Source: Pogona vitticeps (Eukaryota; Chordata; Lepidosauria; Squamata; Agamidae). From it: a stretch of 64,000 nt of DNA. This document shows, one piece after another, positions 47,064 to 58,917 of the stretch (position 1 is the first letter of the stretch; the number at the start of each line of letters is the position of its first letter). Made by a program: the position numbers and the translations under genes. The notes beneath the pieces were generated by a model, which saw nothing but the letters and a program-made list of their open reading frames with translations, was not told the DNA's origin and searched no databases. The stretch is from positions 13,697,501 through 13,761,500 of the forward strand of contig NC_135792.1 of NCBI RefSeq assembly GCF_051106095.1, in the 5' to 3' direction.

Positions 47064-47498
47064 TATGTATTTTCTTTATGATTAATTGATTTGTTAACTT
47101 ATTATTTTCCTATATTTGTGACCATAACTCCAGATTGATACCATGACCCACATTTTGGGCACATTTTATCATACATTCTTTAACTATTTCGTCTTGCATT
47201 TTTTGTTCTAATAAATAATTGTACATTTCAATCATTTTTCCTTTACAGTCAGAAGTACCTTATCTAGTGATGTTTGTTCCTTACATAAGCCTACTGTTGT
47301 ATCTCTTCAGTACCTTGAATCTATTTCCATTTTTGTCCACCAGTCGAGTATGATACCTTGTTCTTCTAACTTTTTCCTACATTTCATATTTAAGTCCTCT
47401 TTTAACAAATCCCTATATCTCAAGGGTTTCCTCTTGTCCATTAGTGTTGGTTGAGAAAATGCTTCCATTGATGAGACCCATTTGGGCACTTTTTGGTA

Positions 47499-47924
47499 CA
47501 GTGGTGCCCCACTTGATGACAATAATCCATTCCAGGAAAATCACTGTTAAGCGAAATCGTCGTCAAGCGGAAAAAAACTGGCCAGTGGGTTCCAATGGGG
47601 AAATACCTCTTCATCCAGAGAAGATTGCCCATAGAGAACTGCCGATCAGCTGACAAAAATCGCTGTCTTCCAAAGCAGGGGTCCGGAAAGCAGCCATTTT
47701 GCAATGGGAGGGAAGCCATTTTGCGAAGGGAGGGAAGCCATTTTGCGGAACTGGAAAAATCATCATATAGCGAACAAACGGTTTGCGAAGCAGGCTCCTA
47801 ATCAACGTAATGCGGATTTCCCCCATTAGAACTATCGTTTTGCAATCGCAATAGCGATTGCGAAAAAGTCATTGTTAAGTGATTTCGACATCATACGGGG
47901 TAAGCATCTAGCGGGGCACCACTG
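47499..47924. mobile_element. Tigger-like MITE 10 (inside L1)
   Basis: Ends CAGTGGTGCCCCACTTGATG and TAGCGGGGCACCACTG, TA-flanked, 426 bp. It separates two parts of the L1 ORF2. Confidence 0.88.
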
Positions 47925-49050
47925 TAGTTTTCTTTCTGAATCTTAGTCCATACCCAATTCAAAACTTTCTTTATCACGTGGTTCTTAAATTGTTTATTGT
48001 GTTTTGCTTTTTGATAACATATGAAAGCAAGCCACCCTAGGATTAAATCATGTCCTTCTAGCTTTAATAATCTGTCATTTTCTAAAACTATCCACTCCTT
48101 TATCTAAACTAGAGCAACAGGCTTTATAATATAAAAACCAATGTGGAAGTCCAAAGCCTTGTTTTGTGTCTTGAAGCACTTTGATTTTTATTATTGGTTT
48201 TTTCCCTTGCCAAACAAACTCCATTTTTAAAAAAAGTTCTTGAAGTATTAACTGTTTTGTTAGAACTTCTTTGTCTGAAAAAGGAATACCATTTTAGATA
48301 ACATGTCCATCTTTACAGCTGCAGTCCTCCCCATAAGTGATAATTGAAATTTTGAGTATTTTCCCAAATCTTTTACAATTGCCTTGATCAGTTTCATGTA
48401 GTTGTCTTTGATCAAGGTTTTTGTTTTGTAGTCTGAATTCCTAGGTATTTAACTTTTTCCACTCTATGAAACCTGTAATTTCTACTAAATTTTGGGTCTC
48501 TTCTCATATTTTTAGTTAGAATTTGGGCTTTTTGTTTATTTACCTTTAGTCCAAAAATTGTTATTGTCTCTGTTAAAGTTTTTATTGAATTCATCTGATC
48601 TTCTAAGGAAGAGGCCATGTCATCTGCAAATGTCTGTGTTTTATGTTCTCCCCCCCTTACTTTGAGTCCTTTTATAGCTGTATTCTGTCTAACTTGTAGT
48701 AGTATTTCAGTGAACAGTACGGACACTAAAGGGGATAGTGGGCATCCTTGTCTTGTTCTTTATGTATTTTTATCTCCTGAGTGAGTTCGCCATTTATTCT
48801 GATCTTCACTTTCTGTTGTCTATAAATAGTCCTTATTGTCTCAACAATGCCCTTTCCTGCTTCCATAATTTCCAATCGTTTTAACATAGAGTCCCAGTTG
48901 ACCCTGTCAAAGGCCTTCTCTGCATCAACAAAAATCATAGCCATCGCTCTTTTGGGTTGTACTTCATAATATTCTAACACATTTAATATTGTTGTAATAT
49001 TATTTCTCATCTGTCTCCTTGGTAGAAAGCCTGACTGGTCTTCATGAATT

Positions 49051-49111
49051 ATAACTGCCCAGAGTAGACCTTTGGTCTAGATGGGCAGGATACAAATCCA
49101 ATAAATAAATA
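49051..49111 (+). mobile_element. L2-type LINE 3' tail
   Basis: 'ctgcccagagtagacctttggtctagatgggcagg...aataaataaat' is the short hairpin plus (AAAT)n tail that ends L2-like LINEs. Inserted in L1 ORF2. Confidence 0.5.
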
Positions 49112-49531
49112 TGGGGGATGACCCACATAGCGACGATAATCTGTTCCAGAAAAATCGTCGCTCTGCGGAACAAAAATGCCCATAGGAATGTATTAAAACA
49201 CATTTAATGCGTTCCTATGGGCAAAATACTCACAGTTCTGCGAAAATCCTCCATATGGCCGCCATTTTCACTGCCCGGTAAGCGAGGAATGGGTGTGAAA
49301 ACACTGCGGGTGGCCTTTTTTTTAACCCGGTGGCCATTTTGGAACCGCCGATCAGCTGTTAGGAAAACATCGCTATGCGACAATCGGTAAGCGAAACAGC
49401 TTGCCGATCATCGCAAAGTGATGTTTTACCATTTAAAACATTGCAATGCAATCGCAAAAAACAATTGCAAAAAACACATCGCTATGCAGATTCATCGTTA
49501 AACGGGGCGCCCGTTATGCGGGGCACCACTG
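49112..49531. mobile_element. Tigger-like MITE 11 (inside L1)
   Basis: The right end GCGGGGCACCACTG is well kept; the left end is diverged (gggggatgacccacatagcg). Internal modules match MITE 5. Confidence 0.75.
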
Positions 49532-50052
49532 TAAATTATATGAACAAGAACTTTTTTCAGCCTATCTACTAGTATTCAGGTATATATCTTGTAGTCCACA
49601 TGCAATAAAGAAATTGGTATGTAGTTTTTGATTTCTTCTGAATCAGTTCCTTCTTTGTGGATTATTGATATTGATTTTTTCCATGAAGATGGAATCTGTC
49701 TTTTTTGTTCTATAACCTCCAGTAGTTTCTTATATGCATTGATTAAAATGTCTTCAAAGGTTTTATATATTCCCCTGGTATTCCATCTGAGCCTGGTGAT
49801 TTCCCTTTTTTTTTCTTTATGGCTTCTACCACTTCTCTTATTGATATTGGTGCATTCAGTATCTCTCTTTGTTATTCAGATAATTTCAAGATGTTTTTCC
49901 AAATGCTGTTTTTGTTTCTCCTTTGATGGTCCTTTTTCTAAATACAGATTTTGATATAATTGTTCTGTTATTCTTTTTTGTTCTTCCTATTTCATAGTTA
50001 GCTCTCCTTTTTCATTTTTCAAGGCTTGACTGCATTTGACTACTTTCCTTTA

Positions 50053-51488
50053 CCGTATTTTTCCATTTATAAGACAACTCCCCCTTTTCTAACCCCTAAT
50101 TAGAAAATGTGATCCCTGCTTTTCCCTTCCTTTTGCTAAGTCATGGAGCTTAGCAAAAGGAAAGGAAAAGCAGGGATCAAAGGGCGCCCTTTGACCGTCG
50201 CTTTTCCCTTCCTTTTTGCTAAGCACTTATTATCCTTTTTGTTAAACCTCGCGGCTTCGCAAAAGGCAGGGGAAAGCAGTGGTCACTTTGACTGCTGCTT
50301 TCCCCTGCTTTTTGCAAAGTCAAAAGCGAAGCACCACTTCTCTCTTCCTTTTTTGCTAAGCCCTGTGGCTTCACAAAAGGAAGGGAAAAGTGGTGGTCAC
50401 TTTCACAACCATTTCCCCTCCCTTTTGCAAAGCCATGGAACTTAGCAAAAGGAAGGGAAAAGAGGTGGTCAGAAGGTTCCAATCGCAAGGAGATGATCGC
50501 TGGAGGGGCAATGGAGTGGCGTGGGCAGCCGTCAATGGGCAGCAAGGAGAGGTGACTGAGCCAGACTGCTTCTTTGCCTCAGTCTCCGTCTCCTGCTGCT
50601 GCCTTCCATGTCTAAAATGACCCTCAATTTATCCTCTAATTCAGTGGTCAGGGAACAGGGGTAAATTACCCCAAATGGGGTAGAAATGAAAATCCTGGGG
50701 GTAATGAGGACGTGACCCCAACCCCCTTCCCTTCTCCTCCTCCGCCCAGAGGGGGGTCTGAGCAGCCTGATTGCCCCTTCCCACCCCCTTCTCCAGCCCA
50801 GCTGCAACCGAACCATGGCAGATGGCAGACAGCAATGGATGGCAGCCGAGGTGACAGCGGAGCTGGCCATGGCGCAGGGCAAGGCTGGGGCGAATGGCTG
50901 TAGTGCCCCAGCCAGGAGGAGCCTCTCCTTCCAGTGGCTGGAGAGGTGGATCACGGCAGAAGGGGGAGGGCGCACCAGGCCCTTCTCCTGGTGCTGGGCC
51001 GCCACCCCATGCCCTATGCCCAGAGGAGCCTGTTGGGCAGCAGCAGCGCTCGCCTGGCTGGGCGGCTTCCTTTGGCAGTGCCTTTGGGCTGGCTGGCTAG
51101 TTCTGGAGGAGGTTCTTGCCCTCTGTGCGGCAGCTGTCACGGCACTTCGACAGTGAGGTCCACAGCCGCCGGAGCTGGTGCCGGAGCGGGAGGTGGCGTC
51201 GGGTGCCCCCTGGAGGGTGAGCCACCTGCTGCTCTTTGACAGCTGCCCAGGAGCCGCCCACCAGCGGAGAAAGGAAACTACCCCCACGGGGCCAAGGATG
51301 TCCCGGGCGCGGGCGGCGAGATTGCGGCGGCACTTGACTGGCCACGTGTGACTGAGATCCTTCCCTTCAAATCAAGGGGGTAATGTCAGTGTATATAAGT
51401 TTTTTAGGGGGTAAAAGGTAAAAAGGTTCCCTGACTCCTTCTCTAATTGTTTTAGGAAAAAGTGTCATTTTATATATGGAAAATACTG
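50053..51488. mobile_element. Palindromic MITE with CCGTATTTTTC ends, carrying a hAT
   Basis: Ends 'ccgtatttttccatttataag' and 'tatatatggaaaatactg', TA at both sides. The body 50090-50500 is a series of hairpins built on 'ttagcaaaaggaaggg(a)aaag' and its complement. The hAT element at 50642-51440 sits inside. Related in its ends to 15835-16818 but with a different body. Located inside the L1. Confidence 0.75.
50642..51440 (-). mobile_element. hAT-type non-autonomous element, GC-rich cargo (copy B)
   Basis: Ends CAGTGGTCAGGGAAC and GGTTCCCTGACTCC, with the 8-bp duplication ctctaatt at 50634-50641 and 51441-51448. Same family as 20319-21217, in the opposite orientation and somewhat shorter. 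Open frames in it are due to its GC content. Confidence 0.88.
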
Positions 51489-52251
51489 TATATGCTAGTC
51501 ATCTTCCTGATTGATTTGCATTTTCAAAAAACTTTTGTTTGGCAAAATTTAATCTTCAGTCAAAAAAAATATGTTCAGCTGATGTATTAGCTTAATCTTC
51601 ATTTTCAAAATATGTTATTATGATCAGGTTTGGCAGTTCCTCTTTTTTGGCGGGAAAAACACTTGAGGCTCATTTTGAACTAATTTAGGATTCAGTTCTT
51701 TCCTTATGTAAATAGCCAATCTTTTATTTTTCTTCAAATCTGATGCTGCAAACATCTCTCCTAATTTTTTGTTTTGTATTAATTTATTTGTCCCTTATCC
51801 TTATATGTGTTTCTTGTACACAAATCATGTCTAATTTTAACTTTTGTAATTGTGTAAGAAGGTCCTTTTTCTTTTTTTGTGGGGAGATTAATCCATTAAC
51901 ATTGACTGAAAGAAATTTCCACTGGTTCTAATTCATTAGACTTGGCTTTGCTATCTGTTTTTTCTTCTTTTTTCTTGGCGCCTCTTGTCTGGATCTTTGA
52001 TTTGGTTTCCATTTTTGGGTCTTCTGTTTCTTCTTCTAGTTCTGAATCTGTTTCTTCATTTTATTCTGACTCTTCTGTCTGAGAACTTTCCTTCCCCCTT
52101 CCTCTGGTTGTTTCTCTTCTCTCTTTTTTCCTTTTTCTTTCTCCTTCCTCCTCAGTCCCTTCCCTCTTTTTTCCAGAAATTCTTCTGCCTTCTTTATATA
52201 GTTTATAAAATATATATGGTTCTGGGATTGGAAATCGAGTCCTTCTGGAGT

Positions 52252-55200
52252 TGTTTAGTCGTTTAGTCGTGTCCGACTCTTCGTGACCCCATGGACCAGA
52301 GCACGCCAGGCCCTCCTGTCTTCTACTGCCTCCCGGAGTTGTGTCAGGTTCATGTTGGTTGCTTCGCAGACACTGTCCAGCCATCTCATCCTCGGTCGTC
52401 CCCTTCTCCTCTTGCCGTCACACCTTCCTAACATCAGGGTTTTTTCCAAGGACTCTTTTCTTCTCATGAGATGGCCAAAGTACTGGAGCCTCAGCTTCAG
52501 GATCTGTCCTTCCAGTGAGCACTCAGGGTTGATTTCCTTTAGAACTGATAGGTTTGTTCTCCTTGCAGTCCAGGGGATTCTCAAGAGCCTCCTCCAGCAC
52601 CACAATTCAAAGGCATCAATTCTTCGGCGGTCAGCTTTCTTTATGGTCCAGCTCTCACTTCCATACATCACGACAGGAAAAACCATAGCTTTGACTATTC
52701 GGACTTTTGTTGGCAAGGTGATGTCTCTGCTTTTCAAGATGCTGTCAAGATTTGTCATCGCTTTCCTCCCAAGAAGAAGGCGTCTTTTAATTTCGGGGCT
52801 GCTGTTTCCATCTGCAGTGATCATGGAGCCCAGGAAAATAAAATTTGACACTGCCTCCATATCTTCCCCTTCTATTTCCCAGGAGGTGATGGGACCAGTG
52901 GCCATGATCTTAGTTTTTTTGATGCTGAGTTTCAGACCGTTTTTTGCACTCTCCTCTTTCACTCTCATTACAAGGTTCTTCAATTCCTCCTCACTTTCTG
53001 CCATCAGAGTGGTATCATCTGCATATCGGAGGTTGTTGATATTTCTTCCGGCAATCTTAATTCCGGCTTGGGCTTCTTCCAGTCCAGCCTTCCGCATGAT
53101 GTATTCTGCATACAAGTTAAATAAGCTGCGGGACAGTATACAGCCTTGCCGTACTCCTTTCCCAATTTTGAACCACTCAGTTGTTCCATGACCAGTTCTG
53201 ACTGTTGCTTCCTGTCCCACATATAGGTTTCTCAGGAGACAGATAAGGTGGTCAGGCACTCCCATTTCTTTAAGAACTTGCCATAGTTTGCTGTGGTCCA
53301 CATAGTCAAAGGCTTTCGCATAGTCAATGAAGCAGAAGTAGATATTTTTCTGGAACTCTCTGGCTTTCTCCAAAATCCAGCGCAAGTTAGCAATTTGGTC
53401 TCGAGTTCCTCTGCCTCTTCGGAATCCAGCTTGTACTTCTGGGAGTTCTCGGTCCACATACTGCTGAAGCCTACCTTGGAGGATTTTGAGCATAACCTTG
53501 CTAGCGTGTGAAATGAGTGCAATTGTGCGGTAGTTGGAGCATTCTTTGGCACTGCCTTTCTTTGGGATTGGGATGTAGACTGATCTTTTCCAATCCTCTG
53601 GCCACTGTTGAGTTTTCCAAACTTGCTGGCATATTGAATGTAGCACCTTAACAGCATCATCTTTCAAGATTTTAAATAGTTCAATTGGAATGCCATCACC
53701 TCCACTGGCCTTGTTAGCCAAGCTTTCTAAGGCCCACTTGACTTCGCTCTCCAGGATGTCTGGCTCAAGGTCAGCAACTACATTGTCTGGGTTGTCCGGG
53801 ATATCCAAATCTTTCTGATATAATTCCTCTGTGTATTCTTGCCACCTCTTCTTGACGTCTTCTGCTTCTGTTAGGTCCCTCCCATTTTTGTCTTTTATCA
53901 TGTTCATCTTTGCGCAAAATGTTCCTCTAATATGTCCAATTTTCCTGAACAGATCTCTGGTCTTTCCTTTTCTGTTATCTTCCTCTATTTCTTTGCATTG
54001 TTCATTTAAGAAGGCCCTCTTGTCTCTCCTTGCTATTCTTTGGAAGTCTGCATTCAATTTTCTGTAACTTTCCCTATCTCCCTTGCATTTTGCTTCCCTT
54101 CTCCTCTCTGCTATTTCTAAGGCCTCGTTGGACAGCCACTTTGCTTTCTTGCATTTCCTTTTCTTTGGAATGGTTTTCGTTGCTGCCTCCTGGACAATGT
54201 TACGAGCCTCTATCCAAAGTTCTTCAGGCACTCTGTCCACCAAATCTAGTTCCTTAAATCTGTTCTTTACTTCCACTGTGTATTCATAAGGGATTTGGTT
54301 TAGATTATCCCTGAGTGGCCCAGTGGTTTTTCCTACTCTCTTCAGTCTAAGCTTGAATTTTGCTATGAGAAGCTGATGATCAGAGCCGCAGTCAGCTCCA
54401 GGTCTTGTTTTTGCTGACTGTACAGAGCTTCTCCATCTTTGGCTGCAGAGAATATAGTCAATCTGATTTCGATATTGCCCATCTGGTGATTTCCATGTAT
54501 AGAGTCGCCTCTTGTGTTGTTGGAAAAGAGTGTTTGTGATGACCAGCTTATTCTCTTGACAAAACTCTATTAGCCTTTGTCCTGCTTCGTTCTGAACTCC
54601 AAGGCCAAACTTCCCTGTTGTTCCTTTTATCTCTTGGCTCCCTACTTTAGCATTCCAGTCCCCTAGAATGAGAAGAACATCTTTCTTTGGTGTCAGTTCT
54701 AGAAGGTGTTGTAAATCTTCATAGAATTGTTCAATTTCAGTCTCCTCAGCAATGCTGGTTGGTGCATAAACTTGGATTATTGTGATGTTGAATGGTCTGC
54801 CTTGGATTCGTATTGACATCATTCTATCATTTTTGAGATTGTATCCCGTTACAGCTTTTCCCACTCTTTTGTTGACTATGAGGGCTACTCCATTCCTTCT
54901 ACGGGATTCTTGCCCACAGTAGTAGATATGATAATCATCTGAGCTGAATTCGCCCATTCCTGTCCATTTTAGTTCACTGATGCCCAGGATGTCAATGTTT
55001 ATTCTTGCCATCTCCTGTTTGACCACCTCCAGCTTCCCAACGTTCATAGATCTTACATTCCAGGTTCCTATGCAGTATTTTTCTTTACAGCATTGGACTT
55101 TCCTTTCACTTCCAGGCACGTCCACAGCTGAGCGTCCTTTCGGCTTTGGCCCAACCACTTCATTAGCTCTGGAGCTACTTGTACTTGTCCTCCGCTCTTC

Positions 55201-55330
55201 CCCAGTAGCATGTTGGATGCCTTCAGACCTGAGGGGCCCATCTTCCAGCGTCATATCTTTTAGCCTTTTGTTTCTGATCATGGGGCGTTCTTGGCAAAGA
55301 TACTGGAGTGGCTTGCCATTTCCTACTCCT
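52252..55330 (-). mobile_element. RTE-BovB LINE, nearly full length (copy 1)
   Basis: About 3.08 kb on the minus strand, inserted in the ORF1 part of the L1. The 3' end 'gtttagtcgtttagtcgtgtccgac' is typical BovB. The 5' side lacks about 150 bases present in copy 2. It carries a complete open frame (next entry). Confidence 0.9.
52255..55281 (-). CDS. BovB LINE endonuclease/reverse transcriptase, uninterrupted
   Basis: 1008 codons with no stop, a length near that of full BovB proteins. It would make the single polyprotein that nicks target DNA and copies the LINE RNA into it. Endonuclease: 'IGTWNVRSMN' at 71-80, 'LGDWNAKVGS' at 206-215, 'SDHQLL' at 300-305. RT: 'FIDYAKAFD' at 651-659, 'GVRQGCILS' at 709-717 and the catalytic 'YADD' at 753-756. 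A C-terminal 'AFELWCWRRLLRIPWTARR' block follows. The sequence closely resembles ruminant and squamate BovB as I recall them. The frame start may be upstream of the true start. Functional state is not known. Confidence 0.92.
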   Translation of the reverse strand: MIRNKRLKDMTLEDGPLRSEGIQHATGEERRTSTSSSRANEVVGPKPKGRSAVDVPGSERKVQCCKEKYCIGTWNVRSMNVGKLEVVKQEMARINIDILGISELKWTGMGEFSSDDYHIYYCGQESRRRNGVALIVNKRVGKAVTGYNLKNDRMMSIRIQGRPFNITIIQVYAPTSIAEETEIEQFYEDLQHLLELTPKKDVLLILGDWNAKVGSQEIKGTTGKFGLGVQNEAGQRLIEFCQENKLVITNTLFQQHKRRLYTWKSPDGQYRNQIDYILCSQRWRSSVQSAKTRPGADCGSDHQLLIAKFKLRLKRVGKTTGPLRDNLNQIPYEYTVEVKNRFKELDLVDRVPEELWIEARNIVQEAATKTIPKKRKCKKAKWLSNEALEIAERRREAKCKGDRESYRKLNADFQRIARRDKRAFLNEQCKEIEEDNRKGKTRDLFRKIGHIRGTFCAKMNMIKDKNGRDLTEAEDVKKRWQEYTEELYQKDLDIPDNPDNVVADLEPDILESEVKWALESLANKASGGDGIPIELFKILKDDAVKVLHSICQQVWKTQQWPEDWKRSVYIPIPKKGSAKECSNYRTIALISHASKVMLKILQGRLQQYVDRELPEVQAGFRRGRGTRDQIANLRWILEKAREFQKNIYFCFIDYAKAFDYVDHSKLWQVLKEMGVPDHLICLLRNLYVGQEATVRTGHGTTEWFKIGKGVRQGCILSRSLFNLYAEYIMRKAGLEEAQAGIKIAGRNINNLRYADDTTLMAESEEELKNLVMRVKEESAKNGLKLSIKKTKIMATGPITSWEIEGEDMEAVSNFIFLGSMITADGNSSPEIKRRLLLGRKAMTNLDSILKSRDITLPTKVRIVKAMVFPVVMYGSESWTIKKADRRRIDAFELWCWRRLLRIPWTARRTNLSVLKEINPECSLEGQILKLRLQYFGHLMRRKESLEKTLMLGRCDGKRRRGRPRMRWLDSVCEATNMNLTQLREAVEDRRAWRALVHGVTKSRTRLND

Positions 55331-56083
55331 ACCTATAATCATATTTTGTCTAAGATTGCTTGCCAGTTGTTCGAATTTTTTCCTGTTTTGTCGTATTTTC
55401 CATGGAATATGCTTCAAAATTTTAAATTCCTTTCAATTTACCATCAGTTCCTTTTCTTGAATACATTTCAGAACTCTATTTCTAAAAGCAGATATGGTAA
55501 ATTTAACATGAATTCCTTTTGGTAAATTATTTCACTTTAATAAGCTGAAGAAACTCTCTATGCTTTATATTCTGTTCTACCTCTTCCTGTTGGATTTCTA
55601 ACATTGGTGCAAGTGCTTCCAGCACACAGTAAACTGTATTTTCTTCTTTTTGCTCCTTTATATTCTGAAGTCTAAGTAAATATGTTGCCTTCTCCATTTC
55701 CAAATTTAATAGTATATAATCCTGTTTTCTCTGCATCTTCCTGTAGTTTTCTATTCATTTCTTCCAGTTTACCTTCTGCTTTTTTGATGGTTTGTGATAT
55801 CTTTGTCACTTTTTCTTGTTTCTTATCACCTGCTACTTTTGTCTCTGTGATCTCGCTTCCCAATTCTTTTTTGTTGAGAGAGTTGTTGCAAAATTTGTTA
55901 TTTCTTTTATATTAAGGCTTCTAGACTTTGTTTCAGACTCTGCTGCCAATCTCTCAAAAACTCCTGAACCATCATTTTGGCCAAATCTGTCTCCATTGCT
56001 GTAGAGCCTTTGGGAGTCTTCCCAGGTCCTTTTGCTGCCATTCTTCTATATATATATATATATACTCCTTTTCTAAAATGCTA

Positions 56084-56514
56084 CAGTGGTGCCCCGCAAG
56101 ACAGGCGCTCTGTTTAACGATGAAACCGCTTGATGTTGATGTTTTTGCGATTGCAAAAGCGATCACAAAACAATGTTCCCTATGGGGGAATTTCGCTTTG
56201 CGATGATCAGTTCCCTGCTTCGGGAATCGATTCTTGCAAAGCGATGATTTTTTAACAGCTGATCAGTGGTTTCAAAATGGCCACCGGGTAAACAAAATGG
56301 CCACCCGCTCTTTTCTGGGACGGATTCCTCACTGCACGGGCAGCAAAAATGGCCGTGCTATGGAGGATCTTCGCTGGACGGTGAGTTTCCAGCCCATAGG
56401 AACGCATTAACCGGGTTTTAATGCATTTCTATGGACTTCTTAAAATTGCTTTACGACGTTTTCATTCTACAGCGATTTTACTGGAACAAATTAACGTAAT
56501 GCGAGGCACCACTG
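56084..56514. mobile_element. Tigger-like MITE 12 (inside L1 ORF1)
   Basis: Ends CAGTGGTGCCCCGCAAGAC and AATGCGAGGCACCACTG, TA-flanked, next to a (TA)n run at 56047-56064. Confidence 0.88.
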
Positions 56515-56610
56515 TATATGGCTTATCTAGCAATTTGTAAATTCAACTTTTATAATCAAAAAGAGAATGCAAAGTAAACTAAATGATCCTTATTATTGAA
56601 ATTTCACCTA

Positions 56611-57244
56611 CAGTGGTGCCTCGACTTACTACCATAATCTGTTCAAGAAGATGGATGTAACTCGAAATGGTCATAAGTCGAAGCACCATTTCCCATAGTA
56701 ATGCATAGGAACGCAATTAATCCGTTCCGGCAAAAAAAATTACCAAAAACCAAAACAAAACACACAGCAAGCCCCATTGGAAGGCGCTGGGACTGAAAAA
56801 AACCCCACAAAAAATAAACAGAGCAAGCCCCATCAGAAGGCACTGGGGCTTAAGAAAATAATAACCAAAAATAAACAACAGAGGAAGCCCCATCGGAAAT
56901 TGGGGGGGAACAAACACCCCAAAACACAAAACAAATCACAGCACAGAAACATAACCCACCAGCCCAAACCCACCTTGCAAAACCCTGTAAATGTACTTAT
57001 TCAGAAGCAGAAAGCAGCACCAGGTAGTCTGAAGCCTCCCCCGATCTCACTCACTCTAACTGTTGGGGCGAAAGAGCTACAAAGAAGCAGCCTGTTTGCC
57101 TACCAACGGTTAGCAATTTGAATTCCCTGCCTTTTTTGGTTGTAACTAATAACACCTGTAAGTCGAAGCAAAATTTTGTGGCCGGAGCTGGTCGTAACTC
57201 GAAATGGTCGTATGTTGGGACGTTTGTAAGTCAAGGCACCACTG
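56611..57244. mobile_element. Tigger-like MITE 13 (634 bp)
   Basis: Ends CAGTGGTGCCTCGACTTAC and GTAAGTCAAGGCACCACTG with TA on both sides. It holds three short direct repeats ('agcaagccccat..gaaggc') at about 56768, 56823 and 56885. A complete copy of the type seen truncated at 45420 and 16840. Confidence 0.88.
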
Positions 57245-58917
57245 TATATCATTCAGTGTAACTAAGTAGAATATGAAATATATCAAAATTAATGTGCTCC
57301 CCCCAAAACAAAAATCACTTAACTATCAGATCATCCTATATTAGATTGTCAATGTACCATATCCATCCATATCTCAATATCCCATCAACAAAATAAAAGA
57401 ATGATAGAAAAGCAAATTAATAGTAGATTCTTTTTCTTTCTCCTTTATCTGCTTTCTTCTTCTGCCTTTGATTAAAAAGTCCAGTATATGTCACTGTTAG
57501 TCTATTTTCTTTTTCCCCTATTATCTTCCACGTGTTGTCTTTTTTCTCCCTTCCCTCTGGTAATTTCCCGCCGGGGAATCAAGTTCATGGTTACTGCTTT
57601 AGATCTTTTTCCTCTCACAGTCCTGATAAAATAGTCCACAAGTTCTCTGAACGTGATGTATTAGTTAAATTTCTGACCCACGACCCAGCAATATCCTCTA
57701 TCAGTAGTCTTTCTCTCTTTTCCACTAATGATTCACAGAGGTATCAGTATATTCCTGTTTTGAATCATCTCCTCCTTCCTCCCCAGCTACAGTCATAGTC
57801 CAGCACCATCATAGAAGGTATGACAGCACTGGGAGGTGGAAATGGAGGACGGGTAAACAAGATAAAGGATTCCCCCCACATTTGAATCTTTCTCTGAGAG
57901 TGCTGTAGAAGCAGCGGGCGTTATTTTGAGAAATCACCTCCCTCCCCTTTTTGTAATTGGGGGAGAGGAGAGCCACATCCCGCTGCCTCACTTTAGTCTC
58001 AACCAATTTTCATGCGCCTCTCCATACCCTCCCTTTCTCCAACTTTCGGGTTCCTTTTAATCTCAGTATCCCCATATATCCCCTTCATGGATTGCTGCCT
58101 TGTCGTGACGAAGGGGCTTGAGTAATTCAGAGAACCTATGGGCTATGCCATGCAGGGACACCAAAGACAGACAGGTCATAATAGATATGATGCTGGAAGA
58201 TGGGACCCTCAGGTTGGAAGGCATCCAACATGCTACTGAGGAGGACAAGTACAAATAGCTCCAGAGCTAATGAAGTGGTTGGGCCAAAGCCGAAAGGACG
58301 CTCAGCTGTGGCCGTGCCTGGAAGTGAAAGAAAAGTCCGATGCTGCAAAGAAAAATACTGCATAGGAACCTGGAATGTAAGATCTATGAACCTTGGTAAG
58401 CTGGATGTGGTCAAACAGGAGATAGCAAGAATAAACATTGACATCCTGGGCGTCAGTCAACTAAAATGGACGGGAATGGACAAATTCAATTCAGATGATT
58501 ACCATATCTACTATTGTGGGCAAGAAGCCTGTAGAAGGAATGGAGTAGCAGTCAACAAAAGAGTGGGAAAAGCTGTAATAGGATATAATCTCAAAAATGA
58601 TAGAATGATTTCAATACGAATCCAAGGCATATCTTTCAACATCACAATAATCCAAGTTTATGCACCAACCAACAATGCTGAGGAGACTGAAATTAAACAA
58701 TTCTATGAAGACTTACAACACCTTTTACAACTGATACCAAAGAAAGTTCTTCTCATTCTAGGGAATTGGAATGCTAAAGTAGTGAGTCAAGAGATAAAAG
58801 GAAAAACAGGCAAGTTTGGCCTTGGGGTTCAAAACTGAGCAGGGCAAAGGCTAATAGAGTTTTGTCAAGAGAATAAGCTGGTCATCACAAACACTCTTTT
58901 CCAACAACACAAGAGGC

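Noticed and set aside
52283-53191. 302-codon + strand open frame
   Set aside because: Antisense shadow of the BovB RT frame.
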